DNA of 64,000 nt, from NCBI RefSeq assembly GCF_947623445.1, contig NC_135243.1, forward strand, positions 23,258,479-23,322,478. Reading direction: 5' to 3'. The position numbers and the translations under genes were made by a program. The DNA comes from Clavelina lepadiformis. Its lineage: Eukaryota; Chordata; Ascidiacea; Aplousobranchia; Clavelinidae. Shown here piece by piece: positions 48,051 through 59,111 of the stretch. How positions within the stretch are numbered: the first letter of the stretch is position 1; each line of letters starts with the position of its first letter. Under the pieces are notes generated by a model that worked only from the letters and a program-made list of their open reading frames with translations, had not been told where the DNA came from and searched no databases.

Positions 48051-49931
48051 TGACAACTTTTCTGACTGTTGCGGAACTTATTGTCAAGACTGCGATAGTT
48101 ACAACTGATGCTTTTTTTTGTTTAAAGAACCTACTATAATCTATTGTAAAGAAAAGAATGTTATGTAAGAAAGATTCACTTATCTCATATCCAGAGTCTT
48201 TGATTTACTTGTTATGAGTTATTCTATAACTCAGTCCATATCAAGATTTTACCTACAAGAATGTACTTGTACTTGTAACATGACTTTTAGCTGTTAAGTG
48301 CCGTGCCAATGGCAGCATAGTCATATTCCATAAAAGCTTTTAAGTTTTGCAACTGTTCTGTTTACGATTTTTGTTTAGGCCTTTAAGTCTCATGTTTTCT
48401 AAGATAGGTTTCTCTTTTTATTGGTCGGAATCTAGCAGCTAAATATTTATTTATGTTTTTGGAATAGATGAAGACTTTTTAAAATTTCAACATTCTGTTT
48501 TTCAATTGTGTGGATAAGGTTTTTCTAGGTACCGATACTGTTAAGTCTATTAAAACACAAAGTATATTTGTTAGTCATAATACCGTAATAGTCTATTTAG
48601 CCCTTTGATCTGTGATATTATTATGAGAAGTTAAGCCGATAATTTGGTGATTATGTAGTAAAATTTTCTTTATCATCTACAGTAGCATGTAATCATGCCA
48701 TCCTTAATATTATTGCCAGTTGCTACAATTACTGTGGAGTATCGAATTAAACTGTCATAGAGTACTTTTATTTTGATGGCTGATTTTTGTGAAAATGTAG
48801 TTTTGTCAATTTTATGGTCACACTAGTTATTGTGTACGATGCACATTCATTGTCACACTCATGTTGTTTCAACCCTTCGTCTCATTATTACGTTTCAGCG
48901 TGAAGATATAAACCATATTATTACACCGTAGAGTGCTTATTGCAAGATGATTTTTGGTATCCTTCCATTTTCACTGCTTCAAATTGTGCCCCAGTCTGCA
49001 AACTAGCATTCCATACATGACAAAATTGGCTCAGTTACGTCACGTGATGTGAAACAAGTATACTTATAGATACACATGTTGGGTGGTCAAACTATAAATT
49101 CTCCAATCATGTTGTTTCATCATCAGATGTTTTATCACGAGATACTTGAATATACAGGAATAGTGTATATTTTATGTGACTCCTGAATAAAGGAAACATT
49201 TTTTGCTTGACTCTTTAAAAATCACATCAATCGCTGTTATACGTTTCATATCTGATATACATTTTCTGCTTTTATTGGACATAGTTGCCTGTTTTACCAC
49301 ATGAAAGCCTACAGTATATAATTAAAATGTGTAATTTCTTCAAGTGTTGCTGCTGTGGGTTAGATTATATACAACATGACAATTTTGAGCAATAGATCTC
49401 CCTGAAAGATGTAGTTATACATCACAATAACATTGATATGTTTGTTTTTCAATTGTACCATATGCTAGCTTCTTATCAAATGTAAATGTTGGATCAATAT
49501 TTTCTTTGGTTGTAGGCAAACACGACTGGTAGTTTCTCGGTCCTGCTATCTTTGTCGATACACAAAACAGCCCTTTTCCAAACTGTTGAAATTTGACTTG
49601 TTCAGTTTCTATTTGACCTTGCCATACCGACGTACAATTATCACAATTAAAAATTTCCTTTTAGTGACACAAATCATTGTATATAATATAGTTCATTTTG
49701 GCTTCAAATTTGTTTTTGAAAACCTTCCATATTCTGTCATGATCAATATTTTTTGTGCATGTTTTCAGCTTGAACCAAACCAACTCATTTTGTTAAATGT
49801 TGTACTATCAAGTAAATAAGTTTACTCGTGTTTGCGTGTAATGTGTTAGTATGTTGTCGCTTTTGACCTGTTCATGACACTGTTACCATAGGTCATAGGC
49901 ATTAAGGCCAGGTGTGCGCTGGTAACTCTCA
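48051..49931. other. MOB1 3'UTR and short spacer
   Basis: An AATAAA at 49186-49191 would give a 3'UTR of about 1.1 kb. The rest, up to the START gene's ATG at 49932, is AT-rich with no supported exon or RNA gene. TCACGTGA occurs near 49018. Confidence 0.5.
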
Positions 49932-52900
49932 ATGGACGATGATATTCTGTCAAAAGCAACTGCTGTTGAGGCTGATGTGGTTGGTTTCTCGCAATCAACA
50001 TCTTGGGCTAAAATGAAAACACAGGTGGAGGACCAATTTATTTATGTAGTTTTTTAAATACTGTGCTTTTTGCATTCGTATAATGTGCATTGCAATGCTG
50101 AAAACAAAGCCCTAAAACCAAAGCAATATGAATCGATATATTCTATCATTATGACTTGCTGGTTACTATTATTACACTCTGATGCCACGTTTGCTTTTTA
50201 TAACACCTAGGAAGTGATGCATTGTACGACACAGAGTAAATTTAACAAGGGTTGCAAAGAAAATCAGGCTGCTCAATTAGGTTCTAATATCTTGGCATGA
50301 CCAAATAACTACATTACCATGTTGAATAATTTATATATATATGTGTTGCAGGCCGGTGTAGATGTTTTTTCTCAGCCTTCGCCACATTTTGATGGATATA
50401 TGTAGGTTTGTGAAGACCTTAATCACAGAAAATGAGGCTTAATTACTTTTGAATTACACATAAATATAGCTTATTACTGTGTTGTGAATAAGAAAATTAT
50501 GGACAATAAAGAGTCAGATGTGTTGTTTATATCGTATGGATTAGTCATACACAAGCTGGGTATACTGTCAAAGGTTCTGTATATTTGAATTGAAATAATT
50601 ACTTTGATGTTTTAACGGATACGTAAGGCTAAGATCATTCCGTATAGAATATGACTTGCGCAAGCAGTATGTTGGGCTCCATGATATGTTTCTCTTTACT
50701 AACACGGAAATGCACAATCTAGGTACAGATATACGTGCGAGATAGACGCCCCGTGTCATGTGGTGTATGAAGTACTGAAACCACCAAAGACCAGCGCTGA
50801 GAGACTGGCATGGGATAAAAGCATTGCTGGTTATGAGCGAGTACACACTTACAATGAGGTGACGTTTTGGCATATGTGGTGGTTGCGGCTCACTCTCGCT
50901 ATTTGGTTTGTACAATTTCCTTTATGTTAACCGTCATTGTTACAGGTTTTGGACCACTAAAAATAGACTTGTCGTTGTTAAAAAGCGATTGTTCTCGTTC
51001 ATTTCAACGTCCTGTTGTAATCTCAATATAAAATGTTATGCCTATGTGGTTACATCGATCTCAGATGTCGCATCAGTATTTGTCTAGTGCTGTACTTTAG
51101 TATGACAACGTATAGAGGCTATGTACTGAGGTAAAATCTGCGCGAGCTTTGTCATTTACGTCACCACCTCACGTTTTTTCTGTTTTTTATCTGCAGAATT
51201 TATTTATCGCCGTCATCGTAACACCAACTGTCTTTACAGGATTAATATCCCAACGTGAATTTCTCGATCTTTTTACGTTCAGGACAATTGATACTGGTAA
51301 GTTCCCTGTTGAAAGATAAATTCTTCCTGGGGGACTTTTTTACCTCACGAGGTCATCCGCCGCCTTTCAACAACTTCTACCTTCAAACAGTCGCTTATTA
51401 ATTCAGGAAATTTAGTGCTACATCGCCACGGGAGACTGTGTTGTAATGTAAATGATAACTTATATTAAAGGGACTGTTATTTTCTCAGAAACCTCTATAC
51501 CCCCAGTGGGGGAACCTTGGTAACTTCTATCATTGCTTTTAACAGCCCATATACATGTACCAGTCATTAAAAGATATACGGTATATGAACTTCCATCAAG
51601 CCATCGGATATGCCAATTATTTTCATTTGCGCGGTTTTAAAACGTGTCTGTTTGTATATTAACCACGGCAGTTAGCGCGAATTAGTTTTGTTCTTTTTTT
51701 TACAGATTCTTCACAGACTCACTGGGTGTTTGGTAAGTGAACCCGAACTTAGTTTACCAGGAAGTATTCATTGTGCAACAATATTTTAGTTGTTTCCGTA
51801 ATATTACGCGATGCCAGCGTATATTGCCAGTCCCTATTGCCTAATAGAGGGTAGCATATTTGACGACTTGCGTGCATTAATTATATAGCTCCCAGGCCAT
51901 TTTAGAGGCCATGCAAACTCGGTTTTGATGCTCGTATTATAAGCTACCACCCTATTGAAATAATTTTCATCTACTTTGTTGTCATTTGCATGATCGGTGT
52001 TTTGTTGTTAGCCCGCAAGCACCCTATTACTCATCGTCCAGTGTGTGTGACGTTCTTAGCATCATTATGATGTAATAAACATCCATTATTTCACGACATT
52101 TAATAATCATGTGACCTTTTGCATTAGCGACCAGCGTGAAAGACGAAAGACGGCCTGAAACGAGGAATTACGTACGAGCATTCACACATCCAAGTGGGTA
52201 CAGCGCTACCGCTATCAGCAGGTAAGGGCACTTACCAGTCGTCTGTTTAAAAACGGGTTCGCTTGGTAGCTCGGCAAGCAAGTACCACTTCTGGCGGCAG
52301 GCAAAGCTTTTGTACACTGCTGTTGACGAGCTGTATGACTTCACAACTCTGCTATCTGCTTCAACGTAAATTGTGACGTTTTTTCTTGCAGCGGCAGAAC
52401 CAAAGTTGAGTTCTTTATCAACATTGAGACCGGGGGTATGTTGCCGCGGTCATTGGTGGAAATGGCGATGCCGTCCCAACAAATCAAATATATTGAGAGC
52501 CTCAAAAAGGAAGTCAAGCGAAGATGCAAATAGATGCAAGGGGTCACGACCTCCTGACCTTCTTCCAAGCCCGGATGTTTTCAGAGTCCTGAATTGTTTT
52601 TGGATTCAGATATTAGGTTTTAATTTCGAGTTGTTCGGTGTTTTATAAACGCTATTTTCGATCTCAGAACGTTTGCTTGCTAATTAAATTAATGTTGGAC
52701 ACCTTATTTGGAAATTTATGACGCGCCGCTATGAAATACGGATGTTTTTGTGTTGATGTTTTTGCGCGTCTAATTGCACTTAATATTTCCAGCGATGATC
52801 GCATTTTTAGAAAAGCAGCCATTTCTCTAGTTACGTCAGTACACCGTCATTATGTAGCAACAATGCATTCATCTTCAGTGATTCTTACACCATTTATCAA

Positions 52901-53544
52901 TTTGCACTTACTGTACCAACACTTCTGAAATTGGCATGTACCCTTAGATATATTATTACTTCATATTGATTGTAATTAGCACGAATAAAACAACGGTACC
53001 CACACACCGATGTGCTTTTCGGTCAAGTTTTCCAAGCCAAAGGTACCACAGTGTCGTCGATTACCCAATGTTGCAAAACAACACATTACTTGACCTCAAC
53101 ATATTTCGGCTTTTCATTGTTTATTGCGTCATAGAACACGTCTCAGGCATGCCAGTAGCAAAGGTCTGACTTTTGACTTTTCAAACGTTTACGCCGTCCC
53201 AGGATATTTTGTAGAGTTCCTTTTAATCATATGAGGGTTCTATAAGCCTCGCTCCGTCGCGTCGGTCGTTGTGACGTGAAACCTCTCAAGGCACTTCCAC
53301 CTATACGTCATTTCCGGTTTTGTTTCTTTTTATAAATTGGCGCGCAAAGGGAAATTGTGACACGGCTGGCCAAAGTGGCAAATTGTAGGCCGCTCGATAT
53401 ACGCTTTATGCTGAGTTGCAAATAGGGAACGAAGTAGACAATTCTTCATTATTAAATGTTACTTCCTCAGTCAACTTTTGCGCCGGTGACATGACTTGCA
53501 AGCTTCGAGAACGCTTGCCTGCCAAGCAATTTGAGCCAGAATAG
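49932..53544 (+). CDS. START-domain lipid-transfer protein (STARD4/5/6-like)
   Basis: Nine phase-matched exons: 49932-50024, 50352-50401, 50723-50858, 51197-51296, 51706-51732, 52128-52221, 52392-52435, 52980-53042 and 53471-53544 (TAG). They give 226 residues, the size of the single-domain STARD4/5/6 proteins. START landmarks in order: FDGYMYRYTCEIDAPCHVVY (strands 1-2), ERLAWDKSIAGYE (the LxWD motif), GLISQREFLDLFTFR (canonical LISPRDFVD), ERRPETRNYVRAFTHPSGY (ERP...YVR...HPSG) and TKVEFFINIETG, ending near CKLRERLPAKQFEPE. No signal or membrane segment is visible, so a cytosolic carrier of sterol or another lipid is likely, with the ligand unknown. The last two exons, covering the C-terminal helix that lids the pocket, match the family least well. 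An unspliced read-through from 52980 to a stop at 53132-53134 is the alternative. AATAAA lies near 54246. Confidence 0.82.
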
Positions 53545-54974
53545 GCTGTTATTCCTTTCATGAGAGATGTGAATTCTATGTTTTAGCCAACGTTGCAAAA
53601 TTGTATTCCGGCGCCAGGCCCACCAACTTGAGACGGGCTAGCATAAGAAAGTGCAAGCACAAAACAGCCTTTTTCAGCGGTGACTAACATGACAGGAAGT
53701 CTATTAGGACAATCCGCACATTGAAAGACTCTTGTGTTATTTATACGAGGCAGTACACGTACTAGAATCGTCTTGAACCGCAAAATAATCTACTAGCATA
53801 AAACGTGAATTGTGCTGATAGAGTGTTATGGTGTATTACCCACGGAATTAATTTGTGGCTTATTATTATTTGACCTGGATCAGAATAATATGGATAATGA
53901 CTTCAGGAATGAAGGTGCTGTCGTATAACTTGGTACACGGTGCCTTTGAACCTTTGTTAATCAGAGTGACTATTTCACTGTAAGTAAGTCACGCAACCCA
54001 TAGTTAAAGATAGGCGGTTAGGTTAGGAAAATGGGTATGCAAAAAGTTGAATTAAACTATTTAGGGTTTAATTGAAGTTACATTTAGATTAGAAGGTAGA
54101 GTTAGGTTAGGTTAAGTTACTACGTCATAAAAGTTAAGTTAGAGTAACAAGAAACCTGAAAACTAGCTTGGAACTTACAATTTTTCTGGTGAAATAGTGG
54201 CAGCCTAAGTTAAAATGGATGTATTATAGAACCAATTGGTACACCAATAAATGCTGATGCGATTACTAGTTTGTAATCTAATTATTGCTGGAAGTCAGGT
54301 CAGATATTAACAAAATGTAAGTGGAGGGTTATAGCCTACAGTGTTTCAATTTGCGGCTTATGTTTGTGCTTGCAAATACAGATAAAGACAAGCGAGTGAG
54401 TTTTATTTCCGCTTTTGCGCACGACTGTAGTCCTACTAAATGCCAAACGTTTACCTTACAGCTAAAAGCAATCTGTAATTGGCACGGTTTACCCGTCGCA
54501 GATATAGAATAGCCATAGATATTGCGTCTACAACTCTGCATTCGCCTCAGCAGTGCTTAATCTTTTGTAGACCTCGCTCTTTTTGTTAGGAAATGTGGAA
54601 GTCTTTTAGGGACTGCAAAAGAACTGTAGTTTCGGGCCAGCTCATAGTTAGGAGGGTTAGGCGCCTTGGTTAGGCGCACAACCGATTGCGTACAAACTTG
54701 TGTCACTTCGGTGAAAAGTCTGCAGCGAACCCAATTCGTTTGTTTTGTTTTTAATGAGAGTTTCTAACTTAACCTTTGCTCAGAGAACTTTCTGCGAATT
54801 AAGTTCATGCGTATCTCAGAAAAGAAACTTTAAGAGCCCAGTAAGATAATTTTAGTTGTAAAGTTTGGAACCAAAGCCATTGTACTAGATTCTAGAAGCT
54901 CTGACCCAAAGGTTTTTATTAAAAACTGGTTGAGAGTTGAGAAATCATCTACCTTTTTCTTTTTCTTGTTACAG
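53545..54974. other. Spacer between START gene and first G-gamma gene
   Basis: It includes the START 3'UTR and short G/T-rich direct repeats near 54000-54130 (AGTTAGGTTAGG-type). No further exon is supported. A strong 3' splice site ends at 54974. Confidence 0.5.
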
Positions 54975-55047
54975 ACCGACCTAGACAGTAGTGTGTGCAA
55001 GCCTACTTACGGATCACTAGGTTTATAAAAACTAGGCAAAAACTGCA

Positions 55048-55248
55048 ATGTCGAACAATAAACGTCACCAAGCGATGGTCAAATTGGTGGAGCAGCTACA
55101 ACACGAGAATAAGGTGGAAAGGATTCCCGTATCGCAATCTGCCCAGGCTATTCTGGATTTCTGCAATCAGAACACAGACCGTGATTATCTCATCACAAAG
55201 CAGGGACCGAATCCATTCAAACCAGATCGGCCCTGCCCGATGCTATGA
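55048..55248 (+). CDS. gng: G-protein gamma subunit, CAAX box CPML, intronless
   Basis: An uninterrupted 66-residue frame. The N-terminal helix (AMVKLVEQLQHENKVERIPV) pairs with G-beta. SQSAQAILDFCNQN forms the second helix. The conserved NPFKPD segment precedes the C-terminal CAAX box CPML. The final Leu favours geranylgeranylation, anchoring G-beta-gamma to the plasma membrane. A strong 3' splice site ends at 54974 (TTCTTGTTACAG), 73 bp upstream of the ATG, so the leader is spliced or trans-spliced. AATAAA occurs at 55834-55839. It is a paralogue of the gene at 57396 in the same orientation. Animal G-gamma genes usually have an intron inside the coding region; none is needed here. Confidence 0.93.
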   Translation: MSNNKRHQAMVKLVEQLQHENKVERIPVSQSAQAILDFCNQNTDRDYLITKQGPNPFKPDRPCPML

Positions 55249-57233
55249 CGTCATTCAGCACGACCTTTCGCTTTATGTGAATTATTACTGAAGAAAAAGA
55301 AAACTATGATTTTTTATCTAACGTGATTCGACAGTTATTCAACACATCGACGTGTTTAGCGTGGATGTTTCCGGTTTTGCGCATGAAATTTGACAAAAAC
55401 CGTTTGATGGCGATTCTTCTACTACTTTCAAGATACATCTTTTAGAAATACATTCCATTTAGTTTGCTTTTGAATTATTCTTAACGTGCATGCTGTAAGA
55501 GTGAGTGCGGTTATTCCTCTGTCCTGCGGTCGCGGTCTATATTCAGGTGTATTTGATTTGTGGCCTGACTTTTTATTATTCTCGTTTCATTTTGATGTGT
55601 CTCCACATAAATTACCATTTTATCCAGTTAGCGACCGTTTTAGTGAAAATGTAGATTTCTTATATTTTGTAGAGAAGTTTCGCATTTATTCATTCTTTTT
55701 TCATTCCAATAAATTTGATTCACTGACCGAGAATGACTGCCAAAACAACAAATGATGGCCAATGTCTCATGCCGTGAGGTGGCGCAAACGATGTGCCATT
55801 GTAGACTTATAATTCAACATTCGAAAAGTGTCCAATAAAACACAACTACATTGACTTAAATGATGCTATCCAAATATCGAGCTACAATATCGTAGGCACC
55901 ACTCAGTGTATTATCTGCAGCCGTTTAGGCAAGCAATAAGCAGGCTGAGATGGAAACTTAACCGAAATATGGTGTTAACTGAAACATCTGCATCCAGTAA
56001 GCGACATGCATATGTTAGCTGCTATTCGTGCCCTGTGTCTTTGGAAGCCCTTGCAGAAATATAAAGGAAGTGACACGTTGACTATAAATAACCTGGACAT
56101 GAATAATACTTAAAACACCAAAACTCGTAGCCAGGATAAAATTTTTACAGAAGCAAATCTGTCAAGTACGTTCCCGGCTAAGTATGTTGTTAAAAGCAGT
56201 TAAGAACTAAAAATGTTTGGAGCTAAAATTCTGGGAAGTTTACGCAAAGTGCCTTATTTGCCTCGATGTAGCCACGGCCTATAACACAACGAAAAAGCGT
56301 CAAAACAGCACGTTTATATTTCACAGTGTTGATAAATATTGTCAGATTATATCAAGTGTTGAGTAAGTCGTTTAATCCTGCATAAAAGCAATAAGAATAA
56401 ACATCACCACAAATTTTGTCAAACGTAAAACCAGTACTCGGAACAGCAAAATTTATCAAAAAGTAAATTAGCCTGGGTAACAATGCTATCAAGCACTGAT
56501 AAAAATTTATTCTCTGAAAATAAAGCACTGTTTTTTTACGGTTAGTGTACAGTTTTAGTTACCCAGCATAACTTTGTTGGCCTCTTACAGTGCAACATTG
56601 CTATGATCGAGTAATGAATTTTTTTTCATTGGCAGCGGTCATTTCATGACATGCTTTTTGGGCGTTGTGCTCGCTTCTCAACGTAAATGAGTTGATGTGA
56701 GTACGTGAGTGTGCGTTCCACGCAACTTCCGCAGTAGGCCTACCAGCAGCCACACAGTATGCATTGTGTAACCAGCGGAGCGTGCCTTTAAATCGACTGC
56801 GTTTGTGCTGTTCGATTAGTCAACGCGACCGGTAGCGTAGTAATTATACTGCCAAGTCATTGCGAAATAAGAGTAAGCTAATTGCCGTCTGATTAACCGT
56901 GGTGGAGTAATCTTTCAACCGAAATAGCTAGATAATAATTGCGTGTTTGATAGCAATCTACCGCCAGTTAGTAAAGCGGCTAAAATTAGCTCTTCTTCTA
57001 AGGCCCAAAGTGGCTTATCGGGTTGGAACTGGACATATCTATTGCGTGACGTCAATTTGCTACTCAAATGAACAGCCTATAGGGAGTGGGCTGATGATAT
57101 GGTGCTAATTAATAGCAAACGCGCTTTCAACGGGTTAGAGTAAAGGATAAGAAAATACATGTTTAAGCGTTGAAGTGTAGATAGTACTGATTTAAGCTGT
57201 AAGTTTGGTCAATGTTTTTGTTCTTCGTTTCAG
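55249..57233. other. Spacer between the two G-gamma genes
   Basis: It contains the first gene's 3'UTR and the dispersed repeat at 56122-56285. The frame at 55486-55755 is in the 3'UTR and has no supporting features. TGACGTCA lies at 57047. A strong 3' splice site (TTCGTTTCAG) ends at 57233. Confidence 0.5.
56122..56285 (+). repeat. About 150-bp dispersed repeat, copy 2
   Basis: This is a diverged copy of 38310-38470 in the same orientation (see there). It extends from GTAGCCAGG to about GTAGCCACGGCC. Confidence 0.65.
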
Positions 57234-57395
57234 CCCGTAACTGAAGACGTGATACAGTATTAGGCTGGTGTTTAGCTCACTGGAAGTAGTCAGGTATAGA
57301 CTTGCTTAAAATAAACTTTGGTCTGAGCTTCTGCAACTGAATACACGAAACGAAACGTAGCTCCATTGCGGTACTGCCTCGCAAGAATCTGCGCT

Positions 57396-57611
57396 ATGGC
57401 CCGTGTGAGTAACAAAAAGTACCAAGCTCTGCTGAAAGTTGTAGAACAATTGGAATTCGAGAAAAACATCGAACGAGTCCCTGTGTCCAAGTCAGCGAGA
57501 GACCTTGTGGATTACGTCATAAAACACGAAGAGGACGATCATCTGTTGTACGGAAATCAGCAGCCTAACCCATTCAAGCCTCCGCCGTCTTGTCCGTGCT
57601 TGTTGCTGTAA
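57396..57611 (+). CDS. gng: G-protein gamma subunit, CAAX box CLLL, intronless
   Basis: A 71-residue frame starts at ATG 57396. The layout matches the 55048 gene: KVVEQLEFEKNIERVPVSKS, then ARDLVDYVIKHEEDDHLL, NPFKPP and a C-terminal CLLL prenylation box preceded by another Cys (CPCLLL), so palmitoylation next to the geranylgeranyl site is possible. The two proteins share the KxVERIPVSxSA-type core and NPFKP, supporting a tandem duplication that has since diverged. The 3' splice site ending at 57233 and AATAAA at 58303-58308 frame the transcript. In-frame codons before 57396 lack a better start; the ATG chosen follows GCGCT and matches the length of the sister gene. Confidence 0.92.
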   Translation: MARVSNKKYQALLKVVEQLEFEKNIERVPVSKSARDLVDYVIKHEEDDHLLYGNQQPNPFKPPPSCPCLLL

Positions 57612-58976
57612 AACAAAACAGTTTTTTTTCTAGACCGTGTTTGGTTTGTTGCATCCGTTTATTTTTTAAAGAAAGCACTTATACCCGTGCCTTGTTATCT
57701 ATATATAATATGATGGACGCCGTTTTGGTAACTTTACGCTGGTATTCTGGTAACATGAGTCCAGTACCAGTTGTTTCCATTAGGTTCTGGCTGCTTGATG
57801 GTATTGAAATATTTTAGCATTTATTGTAATCTTACCTTCTGTAATTGACGTCCGCTTCATCCAATATATTTAATGATATCGGGAACGAAAAACACACGAT
57901 GCTTTTCACAATGTACTGTAATTATTGAGACTTATCATGACTACCATACTGAGTTAATCTTGTATTTTTGCGCACATTTGTAAGTTCACTGAAATGAACA
58001 GATTTTTCAGCCATCGCTTTCAGACTGATTGAAGTTGTTCACATAAGTTGTATACACTATACAGTATATTCTTCATCACATGCTCGAAATACTTAAATTT
58101 CTTGCGGCGTTTAGGGCTAAGGTAGCTCGTGTGCCTTAAGAAACATGCTTTAAATCACGTAACAACCCGCACAACAGACAAGTCGGTGAAGACGGCTTGT
58201 TACTGGCAATCTAGGCCTGTTATAGGTCCCGTTAATGTCGATAGATCGTTTTTAAGCGGTTGTTTCCTCTTTATATCGTTTGTGTTTATCAGTTGTTTGT
58301 TGAATAAAGTGTTAACCAAAAAGGACAACTATATACAGCAGTAATGCATTTTGGCTGAAGCCGGAAAAGCTTTGGTGTTCTCAAACATGGGCCTTCAATA
58401 TTATCAGTCACGAAATGTGAGTTTGGACGTGCCTAAATACATCACAAGTTAAGGCTGTAAACTCCAGTGTTCAGTACGCCTACAAATTTCATCAAAGCTC
58501 AACTTGGAAACAAAACCAACGTTATTAGAATAAGACCAGTACTGCATTTCTTTTCTTATGGAAATAACGGCCAGTTTTATTAGAAGCTTTGGGTTTGTGA
58601 TTTTATCAATTTATTCTGGCTACGTTTGCAAGACGAACGAAATTCCCCTTAAATTGGATACTGTAGTATGCAGATGTTTAACACAGGCAAATAAAAGTTA
58701 CCTCGTATCAATAGACGGTACATTTTGCATATTTCCAAGGAAAATGGCAAACTTTCCACACCGTGTAAACCCAGCCTTAGTTTCATAAGTTTGGGTGCAT
58801 TTTTCAAAGTGGAAACATTTCATAGAGTTTTTGCTTTTTGTAAAGTTTTTGATTTTATTTAACTCGTTTCTATACATAGGTCACCACGCGAAGATCGATT
58901 TAGTTCTTTTCGGTCACGAAAACAACGAAATTGGAGTTCACTTTTGACTCATCTCCATAGTCATAAAATTTTATAG

Positions 58977-59111
58977 GCTACCTATCGTCTTCAACACCAG
59001 CGCAACAAACAATCGATTGTGTACGTGACAGACGGAGAATCTTTCTTTGCTTTGGATTTGCTCAAGGGAACCGCCTCAGCTTTCCAAAACACAGCATCTT
59101 CAGTTTCTTAA
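58977..59111 (+). CDS. Possible terminal exon, 44 residues
   Basis: After a 3' splice site (AAATTTTATAG, ending 58976) a phase-0 frame reads ATYRLQHQRNKQSIVYV, TDGESFFALDLLKG and ends NTASSVS with TAA at 59109-59111. The composition is protein-like, but no matching upstream exon was found and there is no nearby AATAAA. Confidence 0.22.
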   Translation, partial: ATYRLQHQRNKQSIVYVTDGESFFALDLLKGTASAFQNTASSVS

